The notes below the pieces were generated by a model, which saw only the letters and a list, made by a program, of their open reading frames with translations, did not search any database and was not told the DNA's origin. 15,454 nucleotides of DNA from Dehalococcoides mccartyi (GTDB lineage Bacteria; Chloroflexota; Dehalococcoidia; UBA2979): assembly GCA_945888895.1 (NCBI GenBank), contig CAMDAY010000026.1:1-15454 (forward strand), in the 5' to 3' direction. A program made the translations under genes and the position numbers. Positions 15,448 to 15,454 of this stretch are shown piece after piece (positions within the stretch are counted from its first letter, which is position 1; every line of letters begins with the position of its first letter).

Positions 15448-15454
15448 ATGGAAT
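15448..15454 (+). CDS. Possible start of the next gene (truncated by window end)
   Basis: GGGGAG (15435-15440) followed after 7 nt by ATG at 15448 looks like a start site, 24 nt after the ruvB stop. Only two codons and one base are visible, so the product cannot be named. queA commonly follows ruvB in some lineages, but this is only a guess. Confidence 0.4.

Overview
This is a high-GC bacterial chromosome segment with densely packed genes on both strands. It shows no mobile elements, no CRISPR array and no recognisable RNA genes. Several features fit a Chloroflexota (Dehalococcoidia-like) or less likely an actinobacterial-type genome: a dnaJ-hspR-clp heat-shock operon, an F420/deazaflavin-type nitroreductase-fold protein, a GAAC-N4-GTTC type SOS box, leaderless-looking promoters, and a 70-codon hypothetical gene of a kind I recall from Chloroflexota. 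The lineage call is inference; no 16S or ribosomal marker is present.

Layout. (1) 1-4165: an upstream terminator, then a tightly coupled heat-shock operon dnaJ > hspR > clpC closed by a terminator. (2) 4194-4496 (-): a small Cys-rich gene interrupted by an in-frame amber codon, divergent from a YdeI/OmpD-associated family gene (4562-5140, +). (3) 5220-7371 (-): a likely three-gene unit of MFS transporter > deazaflavin-dependent oxidoreductase > DUF6194. (4) 7496-10702 (+): a membrane-anchored DUF3105 protein, a membrane-anchored DsbA-like thioredoxin-fold protein, an acidic orphan protein with a strong terminator, and a second MFS transporter. (5) 10703-10952: a gene-free GC-rich stretch with hairpins and REP-like sequence. 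(6) 10953-11878 (-): a small hypothetical gene translationally coupled to a rimI-like acetyltransferase. (7) 12049-12571 (+): a coiled-coil protein gene that needs a one-base frameshift to read through, closed by a strong terminator. (8) 12668-13468 (-): a crotonase-family enzyme lacking the usual hydratase glutamates. (9) 13672-13884 (+): a 70-aa hypothetical protein preceded by a structured inverted repeat. (10) 13917-14216 (-): an ABM-like dimeric alpha/beta-barrel protein. (11) 14338-15423 (+): ruvB under an apparent LexA box, with a possible next gene starting at 15448.

Functional threads. The first operon is protein quality control: a J-protein co-chaperone, its HspR-type repressor and a Clp unfoldase that carries a ClpP-docking tripeptide, so it looks like ClpC rather than ClpB. 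DUF3105 plus DsbA-like suggests an extracytoplasmic redox or secretion-related pair. RuvB is the Holliday-junction branch-migration motor and appears damage-inducible here.

I did not find a convincing new multigene system. The most interesting leads are the SOS-box/leaderless ruvB promoter, the reduced DnaJ zinc finger and ClpC in an HspR operon, a strongly over-represented heptamer CCTCGAC/GTCGAGG that recurs between genes, two single-lesion broken genes, and several orphan small proteins.
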